Shown one piece after another: positions 45,596 to 54,310 of a DNA stretch of 64,000 bases. The notes beneath the pieces are model-generated. The model searched no databases and was not told where the DNA came from. It saw nothing but the letters and a program-made list of their open reading frames with translations. The translations under genes were made by a program, and so were the position numbers. The number at the start of each line of letters is the position of its first letter. Positions within the stretch are counted from its first letter, which is position 1. The DNA is from Listeria cossartiae subsp. cayugensis (GTDB lineage: Bacteria; Bacillota; Bacilli; Lactobacillales; Listeriaceae), in NCBI RefSeq assembly GCF_014229095.1, contig NZ_JAARZC010000002.1, forward strand, positions 186,001 through 250,000, given 5' to 3'.

Positions 45596-46867
45596 ATGAA
45601 TTTAATCGGTTTGCGAATTAAAAATATTCGTAAAGAGAAGAAGCTAACATTAAAAGAAGTAGCGCAAGGAATTATTTCAGTTCCTTATTTAGCAAATATC
45701 GAAAATGGCATAAAATTTGGCTCGTTTGAAACGTTGATGCATATAGCAAGAAGGCTAGAAATACCAGAAGAAGTATTATTAATGAGCGAGGAAGAAACAA
45801 ATAAAGAGCTACTGAGAGAAATGGATGAAATTTTTGAACTATTGGTATTTTCGAATCCAGCAGAAATGGAAAAACGTTTAAATAAAATAGCTGAAACAGT
45901 GGATTTACTGCATGAATCACCAACTGTCGAGCTTAGTTTTTATTGTTTAAAAGTAGCATTTTACTATAAAACTTGGGAATTTGCTAAAGCCGAGGAAGTT
46001 GAAACGAAATATTTAAATAGTACAGAAAAACACGCGGCTGAATCATTTTCGCGCCAGTTACTTTCCTACTATTACTATAGTCAGGCGGTAAAACATTCTC
46101 ATGCAACGTGCGATTATCCATTAGCAGTAGAATACTGGGAAAAATGCGTGGATATTACGAATAATAAAGATTTTCATGCTGTTTTTCACGTGTGTATCTG
46201 TATTAATTATATTTGCCAAAGCATCTATGAACCAGCACTTGGGCATATTCAGCAAGCGTGGGATTTAATAAAGGATGAAGAACAAGAACGGTTTGTGTCC
46301 ATTCTCTATTTCTATGGCTATATTTATTTTCAAATCGGCTTTATGAAAGAAGCAAAAAATAGATTTGAACAAACACTGCATTACTTTTCCAAATACCCCG
46401 AAGCGAAAAAAATCTATTATTTTGTCGTTCAATTAAAAATGGCAGAAATTGAAAATATCGAAGGAAATGAAGCGCTATTTGATGAGAAAATCACCAGTTT
46501 GTATGAAGAACTGATGGCCTATGAAACTACTAATACAAGCTTTAACAATAATGATTATCTTGTCATAACGGAATTGATGGTCATTTTTGCGGAAAAAGGG
46601 TCTGTCGAAAAAGCAACATCATTAATGGGAATCATGAACAGAGTAATTGAGCGAGTGCAAGAGCTGAATTACTTCATGGAATACACCGAAACCCTGCTTT
46701 TATATCACCAAAACGAGCAAGTGAGTTACGAATCGAAAATGATGAAACTACTAAAAAAAATCGATGCGTCCAACGATCCCATTCTGATTGACCGGGTGAA
46801 AAAGCATGCAAGCACGCATTTCGCAAAATCAACGAAGTATAAGATGGCTTATGATATTTTGTCGTGA
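45596..46867 (+). CDS. XRE-family regulator with TPR-like C-terminal domain (Rgg/PlcR-like layout)
   Basis: 423 residues. The N-terminal helix-turn-helix (about 6-62: LRIKNIRKEKKLTLKEVAQ then SVPYLANIENG) is followed by a helical repeat region from about residue 75 to the end, with several TPR-like pairs (LAVEYWEKCVDI, AKNRFEQTLHYF). This layout is shared by peptide-responsive RRNPP regulators such as PlcR and Rgg. No small secreted peptide gene is apparent in the adjacent intervals. Target genes are unknown. Confidence 0.8.
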   Translation: MNLIGLRIKNIRKEKKLTLKEVAQGIISVPYLANIENGIKFGSFETLMHIARRLEIPEEVLLMSEEETNKELLREMDEIFELLVFSNPAEMEKRLNKIAETVDLLHESPTVELSFYCLKVAFYYKTWEFAKAEEVETKYLNSTEKHAAESFSRQLLSYYYYSQAVKHSHATCDYPLAVEYWEKCVDITNNKDFHAVFHVCICINYICQSIYEPALGHIQQAWDLIKDEEQERFVSILYFYGYIYFQIGFMKEAKNRFEQTLHYFSKYPEAKKIYYFVVQLKMAEIENIEGNEALFDEKITSLYEELMAYETTNTSFNNNDYLVITELMVIFAEKGSVEKATSLMGIMNRVIERVQELNYFMEYTETLLLYHQNEQVSYESKMMKLLKKIDASNDPILIDRVKKHASTHFAKSTKYKMAYDILS

Positions 46868-46872
46868 GAATG

Positions 46873-46914
46873 AAAAAGACAGTCCGGTTATAATTAACCA
46901 AGACTGTCTTTTTT
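46873..46914. terminator. Strong bidirectional terminator between the TPR regulator and tRNA-Leu
   Basis: AAAAGACAGTC pairs with GACTGTCTTTT, and an inner GGTT/AACC pairing extends the stem. A and T tracts on both sides. Confidence 0.93.
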
Positions 46915-46916
46915 GA

Positions 46917-47000
<84 letters not shown>

Positions 47001-47133
47001 GTATCTGTAGCAAAATTAATTATAATATTGAAGCCTTTATTTTGTCAACAAATTCTGCATAGATAATGAAGAAAAAGTAAGCGTATTCTTGTATAATGGA
47101 GGATAGCGAGTTTTATAGGAGGGAAAGCTGATT

Positions 47134-48027
47134 ATGGATGTGGCACAACTAAAAATGTTGCATAATGCGAAAGTGATTTCGGAAATAAAAAAAGGTTTTT
47201 CTGTTGATAGGAAATATCAAGTGGATGAAACTTACCTTGTTCGTGTTTTTTCCATAGATTTGCTTCAAGAACGGAAGCAAGAATTTGAAATAATCCGCGC
47301 GTTAAGTTCTCAAATTCCACTTGTTCCAAAGGCTTATGATTTCGGCTCTATTGGTGAAGAGGGCTACATGATTATTGAGTATTTGCGCGGAGAAGATGCG
47401 GAAAGTGGTATGAAACAATTGTCGAATTTGGAACAGTTTAAAGCTGGTTTTTCGGCAGGGGAACTTTTACGGAAAATCCATGAACTACCTTTAGATATAC
47501 CAGTAATGAATTGGTTTGATTTTCAGGCAGCCAAATTTAATCGAAAAGCACAGGAACTAAAAAAATTAGGAGTCACAGCTCCTTTTTTAATGGAAACAGA
47601 AAAATTTGTTCTTGAGAATATAGTTAGGTTAAAAAATAGACCGATTTGTTTACAACATGGCGATTTTCATCCGGCAAATATTATTTTGGATAATAAAAAA
47701 TTTGTGGGGCTTATTGATTTTAATCGGCTAGAGTTCGGAGATCCTTTATTTGATTTAGCAAAAATTGGCTTTTTTACAACAGAGGTCAGTATTCCTTTTG
47801 CACGAGGAAATATTTTAGGCTATATTGATAAAGAAGAAGTTACGGATTTTTGGAATCTTTATGCGCTTTACACGGCGATGCATATTACTTCGGCCGTTAA
47901 TTGGGCGGCGAAAAATGAATCTCGTAATTTTAAAAAGTTAATGAATTATGCAGCGAAGACGGCAGCGAGTCATGATAATTTTCAGAAGCTGATGCCAGAC
48001 TGGATGAACGAGGAGGAATTCAAATGA
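47134..48027 (+). CDS. Aminoglycoside phosphotransferase-family kinase
   Basis: 297 residues. The catalytic loop is LQHGDFHPANIILD near residue 172 (Asp base, Asn metal ligand), followed by the DFG-like LIDFNRLEFGDPLFDLAK. This is the APH/choline kinase fold. Such chromosomal proteins may phosphorylate small alcohols, sugars or antibiotics; there is no evidence that this one gives resistance. It overlaps the next gene by ATGA, so the two are co-translated. Confidence 0.82.
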   Translation: MDVAQLKMLHNAKVISEIKKGFSVDRKYQVDETYLVRVFSIDLLQERKQEFEIIRALSSQIPLVPKAYDFGSIGEEGYMIIEYLRGEDAESGMKQLSNLEQFKAGFSAGELLRKIHELPLDIPVMNWFDFQAAKFNRKAQELKKLGVTAPFLMETEKFVLENIVRLKNRPICLQHGDFHPANIILDNKKFVGLIDFNRLEFGDPLFDLAKIGFFTTEVSIPFARGNILGYIDKEEVTDFWNLYALYTAMHITSAVNWAAKNESRNFKKLMNYAAKTAASHDNFQKLMPDWMNEEEFK

Positions 48028-48650
48028 CTGAGAAGAAAATGGATTTTAAAAAAGACGAAAAGAAATTTTATGCGCCAAAACGGAAACCTGAGCGTATTTT
48101 TGTGCCAGAGATGAATTTTTTGATGGTGGATGGGAAAGGTGACCCAGACGGCGAGGAATATCAAAAAGCGGTGCAGTCTCTTTACGCGATTGCTTATACG
48201 ATTAAAATGAGTAAAATGGGCGAGACGCGTCTGGATGGTTATACGGATTTTGTTGTGCCGCCGCTGGAAGGCTTTTGGTGGTCTGAGGGAATGTTCGATT
48301 TGCATGACCGGAATGCGTGGCTTTGGACCTCACTTCTTAGACAACCAGATTTTGTTACCGAAGAAGTGTTGGAGTGGGCGAAAGAGGTTGCTAAGAAGAA
48401 AAAGCCTGATGTCGATACGAGCCGTGTGAAATTGGTTCGTTTTGAAGAAGGTGAATGTGTGCAAATGATGCATATTGGGCCGTTTAGTGAAGAAGTGAAG
48501 ACAGTGGCGGAAATGCATCAATTTATGGAAATAGAGGGGCTCCATAATGATACAGGAGCTGTTCGGAAGCATCACGAAATTTATTTGAGCGATCCACGTA
48601 AAGCTGACCCAGAAAAAATGAAGACAATCCTGCGACTTCCGGTGAGTTGA
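48024..48650 (+). CDS. GyrI-like small-molecule binding domain protein
   Basis: 208 residues. The start FVPEMNFLMVDGKGDPDG and the late CVQMMHIGPFSEEVKT segment match GyrI-like proteins of the COG4832 group, cytoplasmic single-domain relatives of the SOUL/GyrI fold. Some members bind or hydrolyse small cyclopropanoid or hydrophobic ligands. It is translationally coupled with the APH-like kinase gene, so the two may act on the same compound. Confidence 0.8.
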   Translation: MTEKKMDFKKDEKKFYAPKRKPERIFVPEMNFLMVDGKGDPDGEEYQKAVQSLYAIAYTIKMSKMGETRLDGYTDFVVPPLEGFWWSEGMFDLHDRNAWLWTSLLRQPDFVTEEVLEWAKEVAKKKKPDVDTSRVKLVRFEEGECVQMMHIGPFSEEVKTVAEMHQFMEIEGLHNDTGAVRKHHEIYLSDPRKADPEKMKTILRLPVS

Positions 48651-48700
48651 ATAAAAGGAATGTTTTGCGTTATAGTATAGAAGAAATAGGACAAAGGCGA

Positions 48701-48735
48701 CTGCCCCGAATGTAAATGTTTCAGGGTGGTTTTTT
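48701..48735 (+). terminator. Terminator ahead of the crcB pair
   Basis: GCCCCGAA pairs with TTTCAGGGT (one mismatch) around a short loop, followed by GGTTTTTT. It ends the preceding operon or attenuates crcB transcription. Confidence 0.65.
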
Positions 48736-48755
48736 GTGAAGTGGGGTCTTAGAGG

Positions 48756-49145
48756 ATGTATTTTTTATATGTGGGGATTTTTGGTGCGCTAGGTGGGATG
48801 TGTCGATATGCGATGAATTTATGGCTTGGTGGTGAGGGATTTCCTTATGCGACTTTGGCTGTTAATTTGATTGGTTGTTTTTTACTGGCTTTTCTCATGC
48901 AGTTTTTGGCGGAGAAATCGCGTATTTCATTAGTAATCTTAAATGGGATTGGAACGGGATTCATTGGTGCTTTTACAACGTTTTCTGCTTTTAGTGTCGA
49001 CACAATTCAACTGTTGCAAAATGGTGATGTGATTTTGGCGATTAGCTATGTTTTGGTTAGTTTAATTGGTGGGCTTGTGATGGTGAAGCTTGGTAGAATG
49101 CTTAGCGATACATTGCTAAAACGAGGTGCGCGCCATGTTCATTAA
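48756..49145 (+). CDS. crcB: Fluoride channel subunit CrcB/Fluc, first copy
   Basis: 129 residues with four helices. Motifs of Fluc channels are GALGGMCRYAMNLW at the N-terminus, the central GxxGxxTTFSAFS block (GTGFIGAFTTFSAFSVDTI near residue 70) and a conserved Asn in LAVNLIGCFLLA. Fluc channels export toxic fluoride as antiparallel dimers. The gene overlaps the second copy by 11 bases, so a heterodimeric channel is likely. Confidence 0.9.
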   Translation: MYFLYVGIFGALGGMCRYAMNLWLGGEGFPYATLAVNLIGCFLLAFLMQFLAEKSRISLVILNGIGTGFIGAFTTFSAFSVDTIQLLQNGDVILAISYVLVSLIGGLVMVKLGRMLSDTLLKRGARHVH

Positions 49146-49491
49146 TTTTTTACTGGTTGGTTTTGGTGCGGGACTAGGCGCAATGCTACGATATGGGATT
49201 TCGGTTTTTGTTAAAAGTAAATGGAAGACGAACTTTCCTTTCGCGACTTTTTTCATTAATATAACTGGTTCATTTTTGTTAGGTTTTCTATTATCTTCTA
49301 CGCTTGGTCCTGACTGGCAGCTGTTTCTTGGCACAGGATTTATGGGTGGATATACGACATTCTCAACATTCAAAGTGGAGAGTATGGAATTAAAATGGAA
49401 AACAAATTATCGCGTATTATTTTCATATTTAGGCTGTACATATGTGTTTGGCTTGGTGGCAGCTTTTATCGGCATTTTGCTAGGTGTATAA
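49135..49491 (+). CDS. crcB: Fluoride channel subunit CrcB/Fluc, second copy
   Basis: 118 residues, four helices. GAGLGAMLRYGISVF, the Asn in FFINITGSFLLGFL and the GTGFMGGYTTFSTFKVE block repeat the family pattern. The ATG at 49135 follows GAGGTG inside the first gene; an earlier GTG in frame lies within that site. Pairs of divergent fluc genes in Bacillota encode the two orientations of a heterodimer. Confidence 0.9.
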   Translation: MFINFLLVGFGAGLGAMLRYGISVFVKSKWKTNFPFATFFINITGSFLLGFLLSSTLGPDWQLFLGTGFMGGYTTFSTFKVESMELKWKTNYRVLFSYLGCTYVFGLVAAFIGILLGV

Positions 49492-49586
49492 GAATTGTTT
49501 AAGAAACAAAGAAAACGATTGCCTGTATTTCCGCTAAATGCTATGCTAGAAAGAACGAAAAGCTTCGGAGAGGACGAGAGAGCGCG

Positions 49587-49967
49587 ATGACAGGTTTTAG
49601 AAAAATAATGTTGCCGGTTTTACTAGTTGTACTATTTTTGGCGGGTTGTAATAAGGAAGAAGTTCCTGCTTTAGTCCTTGATGGATCAGTAACTGACACT
49701 AGTTTATTGGAGAATAATAAGCAGTTAACAGTCAATGGAACATTAACATGGAATGGCGAAAAAAATAATTATGCCAGCGAAGTTATCGTCACCGTAAGTA
49801 GCAATACTTCCGTGACTAACGCAACAACTGGCAAAACGATGAAACTAACAGATATTAAAGATGATGACACAATCAAAGCCGTATTCCCACAAGGAACAGA
49901 TATTACTTCACCAGCTCCGGGGAAAGTGTCTGAAAATGCTACTTCTATAAAAGTAACTCCAAAATAA
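49587..49967 (+). CDS. Small lipoprotein of unknown function
   Basis: 126 residues. A signal peptide with lipobox LFLAGC (Cys near residue 21) marks a lipid-anchored surface protein. The mature part is a single small beta-rich domain with repeated Thr/Val segments (SEVIVTVSSNTSVTNATTG). I do not recognise the family. Single-gene unit with its own terminator. Confidence 0.75.
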   Translation: MTGFRKIMLPVLLVVLFLAGCNKEEVPALVLDGSVTDTSLLENNKQLTVNGTLTWNGEKNNYASEVIVTVSSNTSVTNATTGKTMKLTDIKDDDTIKAVFPQGTDITSPAPGKVSENATSIKVTPK

Positions 49968-49997
49968 AAACGTCCTTCTCATAAGGGACGTTTTTTT
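49967..49997 (+). terminator. Terminator after the small lipoprotein gene
   Basis: AAAACGTCC and GGACGTTTTTTT arms around an 11-base loop. Confidence 0.92.
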
Positions 49998-50100
49998 ATG
50001 ATGTGATTTGTGACAGACTTATGAACACTTTGGAAAATGGCTTGTTTTCAGTACTTTATATGTGTTAATTTTAATGTATCAACTAAGTAGGAGGAGAACA

Positions 50101-51225
50101 ATGAAAAAAGGGATTTTACTTTCAATTCTGTTAGTTTTAGCATTAGTAATTAGTGCATGTGGGGAAAGCGCAGAAGAAAAAGCAGCAAAAACACCACAAG
50201 GGAAATTTATTCAAACATTAAAAAATGGGAAAAATGCTCCGGATAAGTCTACATATACTACTACGATGGGTGTAACAGATATCCAAATACCAAGCGACGA
50301 CTCTAGCTCGCAAATGATTGGTATTCTAAAAGATATTAAACTATCTGTAACGACTTCAACGGATAAAAAAGCCAACAAGACAGAAACAAAAGCTAATATA
50401 AAATCTACGAATAATATGTTACCATTTTCCATGGATTTCAGTGTTTTATCGGATTTAGAGTCAGGAAATTCATATATTCCACTTAAATCTATCGTTAAAC
50501 CAGACGCGTCATTACTTAGCTTTTTAGATCAAGCGACAGGTGGCATGTGGTCTAAAATTGACACAGAAATGCCCGGTTTAAAAGATAAATATATTAGTAC
50601 AGAAGAATTAACGAGTTTATTAACAGATGGCACTGAAGTGAAGATTGATGAAAAAGCGTATGAAGGTGCTAGAAAAAATATCAATGAAAAAATAACAAAA
50701 CTATCAGAAGACTATTTCCAAGGTTTGGAAAAAGATCGTTTTAAAGAAGCAGAAGATGGTACAATCACGGTTTCACTTAAAAAAGAAGATGTTGTAAAAT
50801 TACTAACAGAACTTCGTGAATTAATGAATGAAGAAGCAGTAAAAGCGGATTTCAAAGTAATGACAGAAAGCCAAGGTTCAGATCAAGTAAAAGACTTTGA
50901 CACACAGTATAGTGAGCTACTAACAGGCCTTAAAACGGCTGCTGATAAGTTACTAGATGATAAAAAACTAATGATTAATTTCGATATTGCTGTAAAACCA
51001 GGAAAAAATAATACATTAGATACATTAACTATTAGCGGAAAAGTAGAAGATACATTAAACAATACGAATCCAGAGTCTATCAGTTTTAAACTAGAAACAA
51101 AAGCAGAAAAATTTGTTCCAATTTCTGATTTTCCAACAAAAGAACAAATTCTTTCTAAAGAAGAGTTAACTTTAATCATAAGCGATTTTGCAAGACAAAT
51201 GTATATAAACAGTGGAGTTTACTAA
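50101..51225 (+). CDS. Lipoprotein of unknown function
   Basis: 374 residues. The ATG at 50101 follows TAGGAGGAG; earlier in-frame codons lack a site. The lipobox is ALVISAC (Cys near residue 18). The mature protein is rich in Lys, Asp and Thr, mixes beta strands and helices, and ends with LTLIISDFARQMYINSGVY. Similar long Listeria lipoproteins are annotated only as hypothetical. No enzymatic motif seen. Confidence 0.75.
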   Translation: MKKGILLSILLVLALVISACGESAEEKAAKTPQGKFIQTLKNGKNAPDKSTYTTTMGVTDIQIPSDDSSSQMIGILKDIKLSVTTSTDKKANKTETKANIKSTNNMLPFSMDFSVLSDLESGNSYIPLKSIVKPDASLLSFLDQATGGMWSKIDTEMPGLKDKYISTEELTSLLTDGTEVKIDEKAYEGARKNINEKITKLSEDYFQGLEKDRFKEAEDGTITVSLKKEDVVKLLTELRELMNEEAVKADFKVMTESQGSDQVKDFDTQYSELLTGLKTAADKLLDDKKLMINFDIAVKPGKNNTLDTLTISGKVEDTLNNTNPESISFKLETKAEKFVPISDFPTKEQILSKEELTLIISDFARQMYINSGVY

Positions 51226-51237
51226 TTCTCTGGAAAG

Positions 51238-51266
51238 ACGCAGCGACTCAGGTCGTTGCGTTTTTT
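51238..51266 (+). terminator. Terminator after the 374-residue lipoprotein gene
   Basis: ACGCAGCGAC and GTCGTTGCGT with a four-base loop, followed by TTTTTTG. Confidence 0.93.
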
Positions 51267-51329
51267 GTTTTTTATTTTGGCGCGGCTTTGTGGTATGATA
51301 TGTAGAGAAAATGATGGACGGGTGAGCTA

Positions 51330-51791
51330 ATGGAATTCGAATTAATAATGACAAGTGAAAGAGAGACAAGACTTCGCGCAAAACAACTTGGTGAACAACT
51401 GGCAGCTGGAGATGTGATTTTACTTGAAGGTGATCTCGGCGCTGGAAAAACTACATTTACAAAAGGACTTGGTGAAGGTCTTTTGATTCCGCAAATGATT
51501 AAAAGTCCGACATTCACTATTATTCGCGAATATAAGAAAGGGCGCTTGCCACTTTATCATATGGATGTGTACCGCTTGGAAGATACTTCGGCTGATGAAC
51601 TTGGTTTGGAGGAGTATTTCTACGGAGCGGGTGTTAGTGTGGTTGAATGGGCACAGTTTGTTCGCGAAGATTTGCCAGAAGAATACTTGGAAATTAAGCT
51701 TTTTCATATAGATGAGAATACGCGCAAAATGGTTGTGAAGCCAGTTGGGGAAAGGTACGAGCAACTTGCGATGGAGGTTTTTGGGAAATGA
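51330..51791 (+). CDS. tsaE: TsaE, ATPase of the tRNA t6A synthesis complex
   Basis: 153 residues. Walker A is LEGDLGAGKTTFTKGLG near residue 37, then SPTFTIIREY near 58 and the Walker B-like MDVYRLE near 76. It helps reset the TsaB-TsaD complex during N6-threonylcarbamoyl adenosine formation at position 37 of ANN-decoding tRNAs. First gene of tsaE-tsaB-rimI-tsaD; each following gene overlaps the one before. Confidence 0.94.
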   Translation: MEFELIMTSERETRLRAKQLGEQLAAGDVILLEGDLGAGKTTFTKGLGEGLLIPQMIKSPTFTIIREYKKGRLPLYHMDVYRLEDTSADELGLEEYFYGAGVSVVEWAQFVREDLPEEYLEIKLFHIDENTRKMVVKPVGERYEQLAMEVFGK

Positions 51792-52480
51792 TACTTGGGA
51801 TGGATACGTCTTCCGATACGATGACGATAGCACTTTTTAATGAGGGTGTTGTTCTCGGTGAATATACAACGAATTTGAAAAAAAATCATAGTGTGCGCCT
51901 ACTTCCGGCGATTGCTGCTTTAATGGAGGAATGTGGCGTAAAACCGACAGACTTAGAAAAAATTGCTGTAGCAAAAGGGCCGGGTTCTTATACCGGACTG
52001 CGCATCGGCGTAACTGTCGCGAAAACAATGGCCTGGGATGCGGGAATTCCGATTGTTGGGATTTCTTCTTTGGCACTTTTAGCAGAAAATGGCTTATACT
52101 TTCCTGGAAAAGTGGTTGCATTAATGGATGCGCGCCGTGGTAATGTGTACGCGGGGGTTTATCAAGCGAACTGTGGCAAAATGAAGAACGTTGTAGCAGA
52201 TGGTCATATTGCGCTTACCGAATTAGTAGAGCAATTTACTCAAAGTGACGATACAATTTTATTCGTGGGAACGTTGACGGAGCAAATTCAGCTAGCAGTG
52301 ACAGCGATTCTTGGTGAACGAGCGATTTTTGCTCAGGCGGATTATACGTATGCGCGGGCTAGTTCACTTGTAAAATTAGCGGCGGACTTGGACGGCGAAC
52401 CAGCGGACAATTTTGTTCCAGACTATTTAAAATTGGCAGAAGCGGAAAGTAAATGGTTGGAATCGAGGGGTTCCGAGTGA
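51788..52480 (+). CDS. tsaB: TsaB, scaffold partner of TsaD in tRNA t6A synthesis
   Basis: 230 residues. It is an inactive ASKHA-fold relative of TsaD: LGMDTSSDTMTIAL at the N-terminus and AVAKGPGSYTGLRIGVTVAK near residue 58, without the metal-binding His pair of TsaD. It dimerises with TsaD and is needed for its activity. The start overlaps the tsaE stop. Confidence 0.93.
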   Translation: MILGMDTSSDTMTIALFNEGVVLGEYTTNLKKNHSVRLLPAIAALMEECGVKPTDLEKIAVAKGPGSYTGLRIGVTVAKTMAWDAGIPIVGISSLALLAENGLYFPGKVVALMDARRGNVYAGVYQANCGKMKNVVADGHIALTELVEQFTQSDDTILFVGTLTEQIQLAVTAILGERAIFAQADYTYARASSLVKLAADLDGEPADNFVPDYLKLAEAESKWLESRGSE

Positions 52481-52932
52481 GTTTGGAAGAAGCCTTAATT
52501 TTTCGAGAAGCAACGGTTGCTGACTTAAAAAGTATTATGAATGTCGAAAATGCGGCATTCACGGTACCTTGGACAGAAGCAGCTTTTCGGAATGAATTTA
52601 TTATTAATCAATACGCTTATTATTTGCTTGCGATTTATGAGGAGCAGGTAGTGGGCTATGCAGGTGTTTGGCTCGTTTTAGATGAAGGGCACATTACGAA
52701 TATTGCGATTCATCCAGATTATCAAGGCAATCACTACGGCGAGGCACTTTTGCGGGAAATGATTCGGGTTGCGAAAGAGCGCGGTGTTGTTCGAATGACG
52801 CTCGAAGTTCGCGTATCTAATGATGTAGCACAAAGACTTTATAAAAAATTAGGATTTCAAGACGGCGCCATTCGGAAAAACTATTATCCGGATACGAAAG
52901 AAGATGCGCTAGTGATGTGGGTGGACTTATGA
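52477..52932 (+). CDS. rimI: RimI, ribosomal-protein-S18-alanine N-acetyltransferase
   Basis: 151 residues, GTG start at 52477 overlapping the tsaB stop (GTGA) with GAGGGG upstream. The acetyl-CoA loop is [20 protein letters not shown] near residue 73, followed by [20 protein letters not shown], diagnostic of RimI. It acetylates the N-terminus of ribosomal protein S18. Its place between tsaB and tsaD is conserved in Bacillota. Confidence 0.92.
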   Translation: MSLEEALIFREATVADLKSIMNVENAAFTVPWTEAAFRNEFIINQYAYYLLAIYEEQVVGYAGVWLVLDEGHITNIAIHPDYQGNHYGEALLREMIRVAKERGVVRMTLEVRVSNDVAQRLYKKLGFQDGAIRKNYYPDTKEDALVMWVDL

Positions 52933-53951
52933 AAAAAAATACATTAATTCTTGGGATAGAATCTAGCTGTGACGAAACAGCAGCTTCTGTTGTGAAAAAT
53001 GGTAATGAAATTATATCGAGTGTAGTGGCTTCACAAATTGAAAGCCATAAACGATTTGGCGGAGTCGTTCCAGAAATTGCATCGCGACATCACGTGGAAC
53101 AAATTACACTTGTGATTGAAGAAGCTTTAAAACAAGCGAATGTGACGATGGATGATTTGGACGGGGTCGCTGTGACAGAAGGGCCAGGTCTAGTTGGCGC
53201 ACTGCTTATCGGCGTGAACGCAGCTAAAACGCTCGCTTTTATGCATAATTTACCTTTAGTCGGCGTGCATCATATTGCTGGTCATATTTATGCAAATCGC
53301 TTTGAAACAGAATTTAAATTTCCGTTATTGTCGTTAGTTGTCAGCGGCGGGCATACCGAACTCGTTTTAATGAAAGCTGATAATGAATTTGAGATTATCG
53401 GTGAAACAAGGGACGATGCGGCTGGTGAAGCTTATGATAAAGTGGCGCGTACACTTGGTCTCGCATATCCTGGTGGCGTGCAAATTGATAAACTTGCCAA
53501 AGATGGTGAAGATACTTTTCATTTTCCGCGTGCGATGATGGATGATGGCTCATTTGATTTTAGTTTTAGCGGCTTGAAGTCTTCCTTTATCAATACGCTT
53601 CACAATTTAAGACAGCGCGGCGAGGAACCGAATCCAAATGATATGGCGGCGAGTTTTCAAGCAAGTGTCGTGGATGTTTTAGTAAGCAAAACGATTCGGG
53701 CAGCTAAAGAGTACGATGTGAAACAACTGCTTCTTGCGGGAGGCGTGGCGGCGAATCAAGGTTTACGAGAACGACTTATTCAAGAAGTAAAACTAGAACT
53801 TCCGAACACAGAACTGATTATTCCACCGTTATCGCTATGTGGTGATAATGCGGCGATGATTGCAGCCGCTGGGACAGTGAGCTTCTTGCAAGGAAAACGT
53901 AGTAATTTTGATATGAATGCCAATCCGGGATTATTGCTGGAAGATATATGA
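52929..53951 (+). CDS. tsaD: TsaD, tRNA N6-threonylcarbamoyladenosine synthase
   Basis: 340 residues. It transfers the threonylcarbamoyl group to A37 of tRNA. The metal site [11 protein letters not shown] near residue 112 has both His ligands; [12 protein letters not shown] is at the N-terminus, VSGGHTELV near 134 and [16 protein letters not shown] near 270. The ATG at 52929 overlaps the rimI stop (ATGA). Formerly annotated as glycoprotease Gcp. Confidence 0.95.
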   Translation: MKKNTLILGIESSCDETAASVVKNGNEIISSVVASQIESHKRFGGVVPEIASRHHVEQITLVIEEALKQANVTMDDLDGVAVTEGPGLVGALLIGVNAAKTLAFMHNLPLVGVHHIAGHIYANRFETEFKFPLLSLVVSGGHTELVLMKADNEFEIIGETRDDAAGEAYDKVARTLGLAYPGGVQIDKLAKDGEDTFHFPRAMMDDGSFDFSFSGLKSSFINTLHNLRQRGEEPNPNDMAASFQASVVDVLVSKTIRAAKEYDVKQLLLAGGVAANQGLRERLIQEVKLELPNTELIIPPLSLCGDNAAMIAAAGTVSFLQGKRSNFDMNANPGLLLEDI

Positions 53952-53952
53952 A

Positions 53953-53984
53953 AAAGCGTACGGAATTTTTCGTTCCGCACGCTT
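53953..53984 (+). terminator. First stem-loop after tsaD
   Basis: AAAGCGTACGGAA pairs with TTCCGCACGCTT (one mismatch). No U-run follows, so it may act with the next stem-loop. Confidence 0.65.
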
Positions 53985-53987
53985 CGG

Positions 53988-54031
53988 ACTGCAGTGAAAG
54001 TGAACAATTATTTTCACTGCAGTTTATTTTT
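53988..54031 (+). terminator. Second stem-loop after tsaD, terminator
   Basis: ACTGCAGTGAAA pairs perfectly with TTTCACTGCAGT and is followed by TTATTTTTATT. Confidence 0.85.
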
Positions 54032-54114
54032 ATTAGATTTATTCAAGGTTAATTTTCCGATTATGCCTCTAAAATACAACTTTCGCACCAACTCTTTTTC
54101 TCAAGATGCTGGCA

Positions 54115-54123
54115 TGCTATAAT
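54115..54123 (+). promoter_or_regulatory. Extended -10 promoter of the toxin transcript
   Basis: TGCTATAAT is a perfect extended -10 element with only a weak -35. Predicted start near 54130, leaving a 5' leader of about 95 bases with a TGGTGCACCA palindrome (54143-54152). Confidence 0.65.
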
Positions 54124-54186
54124 TGTGAAGCAAGCAAGTTTATGGTGGTGCACCAGCCTTTTTCATCCGGAAAGTAGGTGGTGCTT

Positions 54187-54219
54187 ATGTTGTTTTTAGG
54201 CGTTACCTGGAAAGGATAA
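54187..54219 (+). CDS. Ten-codon upstream ORF coupled to the toxin gene
   Basis: ATG at 54187, preceded by AGGTGG, encodes MLFLGVTWKG and stops at 54219, four bases ahead of the toxin start. The codons AAA GGA near its end are themselves the ribosome site of the toxin (54211-54216). Ribosomes on this ORF could open or block the toxin site. Such coupled mini-ORFs are known for other type I toxin mRNAs; for this one it is inference. Confidence 0.5.
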   Translation: MLFLGVTWKG

Positions 54220-54223
54220 ACGT

Positions 54224-54310
54224 TTGACTGTTTTCGAGAGTCTTACGCTGATGATTGCTTTTGCAGTCTTAATCGTAACGATCATGAACAGCAAAAATGA
54301 CAAAAAATAA
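54224..54310 (+). CDS. Type I toxin, putative holin-like small membrane peptide
   Basis: 28 residues from TTG at 54224: MTVFESLTLMIAFAVLIV then TIMNSKNDKK. The pattern E-[SA]-L-x-L-M-I-[AG]-F-A followed by one membrane helix and a charged tail matches the holin-like toxin family that includes TxpA, BsrG and many short Listeria and Lactobacillus peptides. AAAGGA lies seven bases upstream. Its end runs into a bidirectional stem-loop that an antisense RNA would share. Expressed without antitoxin it should damage the membrane. Confidence 0.82.
   Translation: MTVFESLTLMIAFAVLIVTIMNSKNDKK

Noticed and set aside
45412-45597. Minus-strand ORF of 61 codons upstream of the TPR regulator
   Set aside because: AT-rich, no ribosome site, no recognisable protein pattern; it covers the promoter of the regulator.
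48661-48755. Possible fluoride riboswitch upstream of the crcB pair
   Set aside because: The region has GGCGA followed by a terminator-like hairpin, but I could not match the conserved pseudoknot and the GAUG and ACCG-type elements of the crcB aptamer. It is described only as a terminator.
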